Shown here in pieces: positions 4,774 through 5,086 of a stretch of 5,086 nucleotides of DNA (its first letter is position 1; each line of letters starts with the position of its first letter). The DNA is from an uncultured Dialister sp. (GTDB lineage: Bacteria > Bacillota > Negativicutes > Veillonellales > Dialisteraceae). The notes under the pieces are model-generated. The model was not told where the DNA came from, searched no databases, and saw only the letters and a list, made by a program, of their open reading frames with translations. The position numbers and the translations under genes are program-made. The stretch is from assembly GCA_900543165.1 (NCBI GenBank), contig UQQQ01000083.1, positions 1 to 5,086 of the forward strand, in the 5' to 3' direction.

Positions 4774-4833
4774 ACCTTCCCCGCCCTACCCGTAGAACCT
4801 ACAGAACCCGCTCCCCTCTTTCGCAAACAATCG

Positions 4834-4879
4834 AAGGGCAGCACGCCCCAAGGGCTAACCCTGAACCCTGCCCTTTTTT
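4834..4879 (+). terminator. Rho-independent terminator-like hairpin
   Basis: AAGGGCAG (4834-4841) pairs with CTGCCCTT (4868-4875) over a 26-nt loop that itself contains AGGG/CCCT (4851-4854 with 4859-4862), followed by TTTTTTATTTTC. It faces rightward and ends any transcript from the repeat region before the small unit at 4891. The 3' part contains minus-strand heptamers GGGTTCA and GGGTTAG (4855-4868), so it may have been built from repeat material. Confidence 0.6.
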
Positions 4880-4890
4880 ATTTTCTTCTA

Positions 4891-4931
4891 ATATAAGACG
4901 TATCACATGTTGGAAGTGATGATTCTTATAT
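4891..4931 (+). promoter_or_regulatory. Symmetric 41-nt hairpin directly upstream of a ribosome binding site
   Basis: ATATAAGA (4891-4898) pairs with TCTTATAT (4924-4931). After a 2x2 internal loop, TATCAC (4901-4906) pairs with GTGATG (4916-4921) around a 9-nt loop. The structure ends one base before the CAGGAGG region. It could be an operator for a dimeric regulator, a 5' mRNA structure affecting translation, or the start of a small RNA. It lies between a terminator and a strong ribosome binding site. No consensus -35/-10 pair is clear around it. Confidence 0.5.
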
Positions 4932-4932
4932 C

Positions 4933-4938
4933 AGGAGG
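4933..4938 (+). promoter_or_regulatory. Strong ribosome binding site of the tiny ORF
   Basis: AGGAGG at 4933-4938 stands 6 nt before the ATG at 4945. Such a perfect match is the main reason to believe that the following very short ORF is translated. Confidence 0.75.
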
Positions 4939-4944
4939 TTTTTT

Positions 4945-5032
4945 ATGGCACGGACTAAGAGAGAACTGGTACAGGCGGCTTTTTGACCCGCCCGGGAAAT
5001 CACTGTATGCCAAAGGAGCTGTGAAGAAATAA
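4945..5032 (+). CDS. Tiny ORF (13 aa) with possible +1 frameshift to 28 aa; or leader peptide
   Basis: The zero frame reads MARTKRELVQAAF and stops at TGA (4984-4986). If one T of the T5 run at 4980-4984 is skipped, the frame continues DPPGKSLYAKGAVKK to TAA at 5030-5032, a basic 28-residue peptide ending exactly in the terminator stem. The junction GCT TTT TGA C resembles the RF2 (prfB) frameshift site, CTT TGA C, and is preceded by AGGCGG, which could act as an internal Shine-Dalgarno sequence. A small hairpin GGCGG/CCGCC (4974-4978 with 4988-4992) holds the slip site in its loop. I do not recognise the peptide family. Alternatives are a natural or sequencing indel in the T-run, a 13-residue leader peptide of an attenuator for a gene beyond the window, or a small RNA. 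The coordinates given include the shifted frame. Confidence 0.45.
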
Positions 5033-5059
5033 ATCCTCATTTCTTCACAGCTCCTTTTT
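5012..5059 (+). terminator. Strong rho-independent terminator
   Basis: A perfect 19-bp stem joins 5012-5030 (AAAGGAGCTGTGAAGAAAT) and 5039-5057 around the 8-nt loop AAATCCTC, followed by a T-run to 5059. It faces rightward; the reverse strand has only three T after the stem. It ends the small unit at 4891-5032, whose putative extended frame stops at the loop edge. Confidence 0.92.
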
Positions 5060-5074
5060 ACTTTGCTTTCATTT

Positions 5075-5086
5075 GGTTCAGGGTTC
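5075..5086 (+). repeat. Start of another heptamer array, cut by the window edge
   Basis: GGTTCAG followed by GGTTC, the same unit as on the minus strand at 4862-4868 (GGGTTCA). The array presumably continues beyond the window. Confidence 0.5.

Larger units (their letters stand above)
4147..4944. other. Gene-free repeat mosaic of about 800 bp
   Basis: I see no convincing protein or stable RNA gene here. An open frame at 4490-4678 is explained by the repeats it crosses. In order the stretch holds degenerate heptamers, a small GATGCC/GGCAT hairpin near 4198-4214, minus-strand heptamers (4217-4268), a large inverted repeat (4259-4355), plus-strand heptamers (4346-4387), a 159-nt palindrome (4382-4540), two more heptamers (4547-4560), an inverted-repeat element (4575-4720), a GCGGCGC hairpin (4747-4773), a terminator-like hairpin (4834-4879) and a symmetric hairpin (4891-4931). 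Confidence 0.8.

Noticed and set aside
4910..4931. TTGGAA / TTATAT as a sigma-70 promoter for the small unit
   Set aside because: The two boxes are only 10 nt apart, far from the usual 16-18, and both fall inside the hairpin.

Overview
The window looks like a chromosomal segment of a low-to-mid GC anaerobe of the Firmicutes, most likely a Negativicutes genus such as Selenomonas, Mitsuokella, Megasphaera or Dialister. This taxonomic call is inferred from protein wording, strong AGGAGG-type ribosome binding sites and the dense intergenic repeats. No marker gene in the window fixes it.

Layout. Positions 1 to about 1011 hold the 3' part of a decayed IS200/IS605-family element: a tnpB pseudogene (RNA-guided nuclease family) running off the left edge, with an in-frame TAA, a 16-bp tandem duplication and a scrambled C-terminal tail, ending in a hairpin that resembles an IS right end. 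It is A/T-rich compared with the rest and stops about 20 bp before acpS. Positions 1030-4146 are four same-strand genes: acpS (holo-ACP synthase), nnr (bifunctional NAD(P)HX epimerase/dehydratase, overlapping acpS by 23 nt), a lipoprotein with a ComEC-like metallo-beta-lactamase domain, and a small DUF3006 protein. acpS and nnr are translationally linked housekeeping genes. The lipoprotein and DUF3006 genes are a recurrent pair, possibly cotranscribed with the first two.

Positions 4147-4944 contain no convincing gene. They are a mosaic of repeats: arrays of a degenerate heptamer (GGGATTA, GTGACTG, GTGGCTA and relatives), a 159-nt imperfect palindrome whose arms start and end next to heptamers, a large inverted repeat with a GCGCCG stem and a second opposite-orientation relative of it, and an inverted-repeat element of about 146 bp. 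The same heptamers and a half-palindrome also occupy the nnr-lipoprotein gap. The stop codons of both nnr and the DUF3006 gene lie inside heptamer units.

Positions 4891-5059 form a compact unit: a symmetric 41-nt hairpin, a strong Shine-Dalgarno sequence, a 13-codon ORF ending UUU UGA C, a +1-frame continuation of 15 codons, and a perfect 19-bp terminator hairpin. This could be a tiny gene with an RF2-like programmed frameshift, a leader/attenuator, or a tiny gene with a one-base indel. The window ends at the start of another heptamer array.

The most interesting signals are the heptamer/palindrome repeat system embedded in gene ends and the small frameshift-bearing unit at the right edge.
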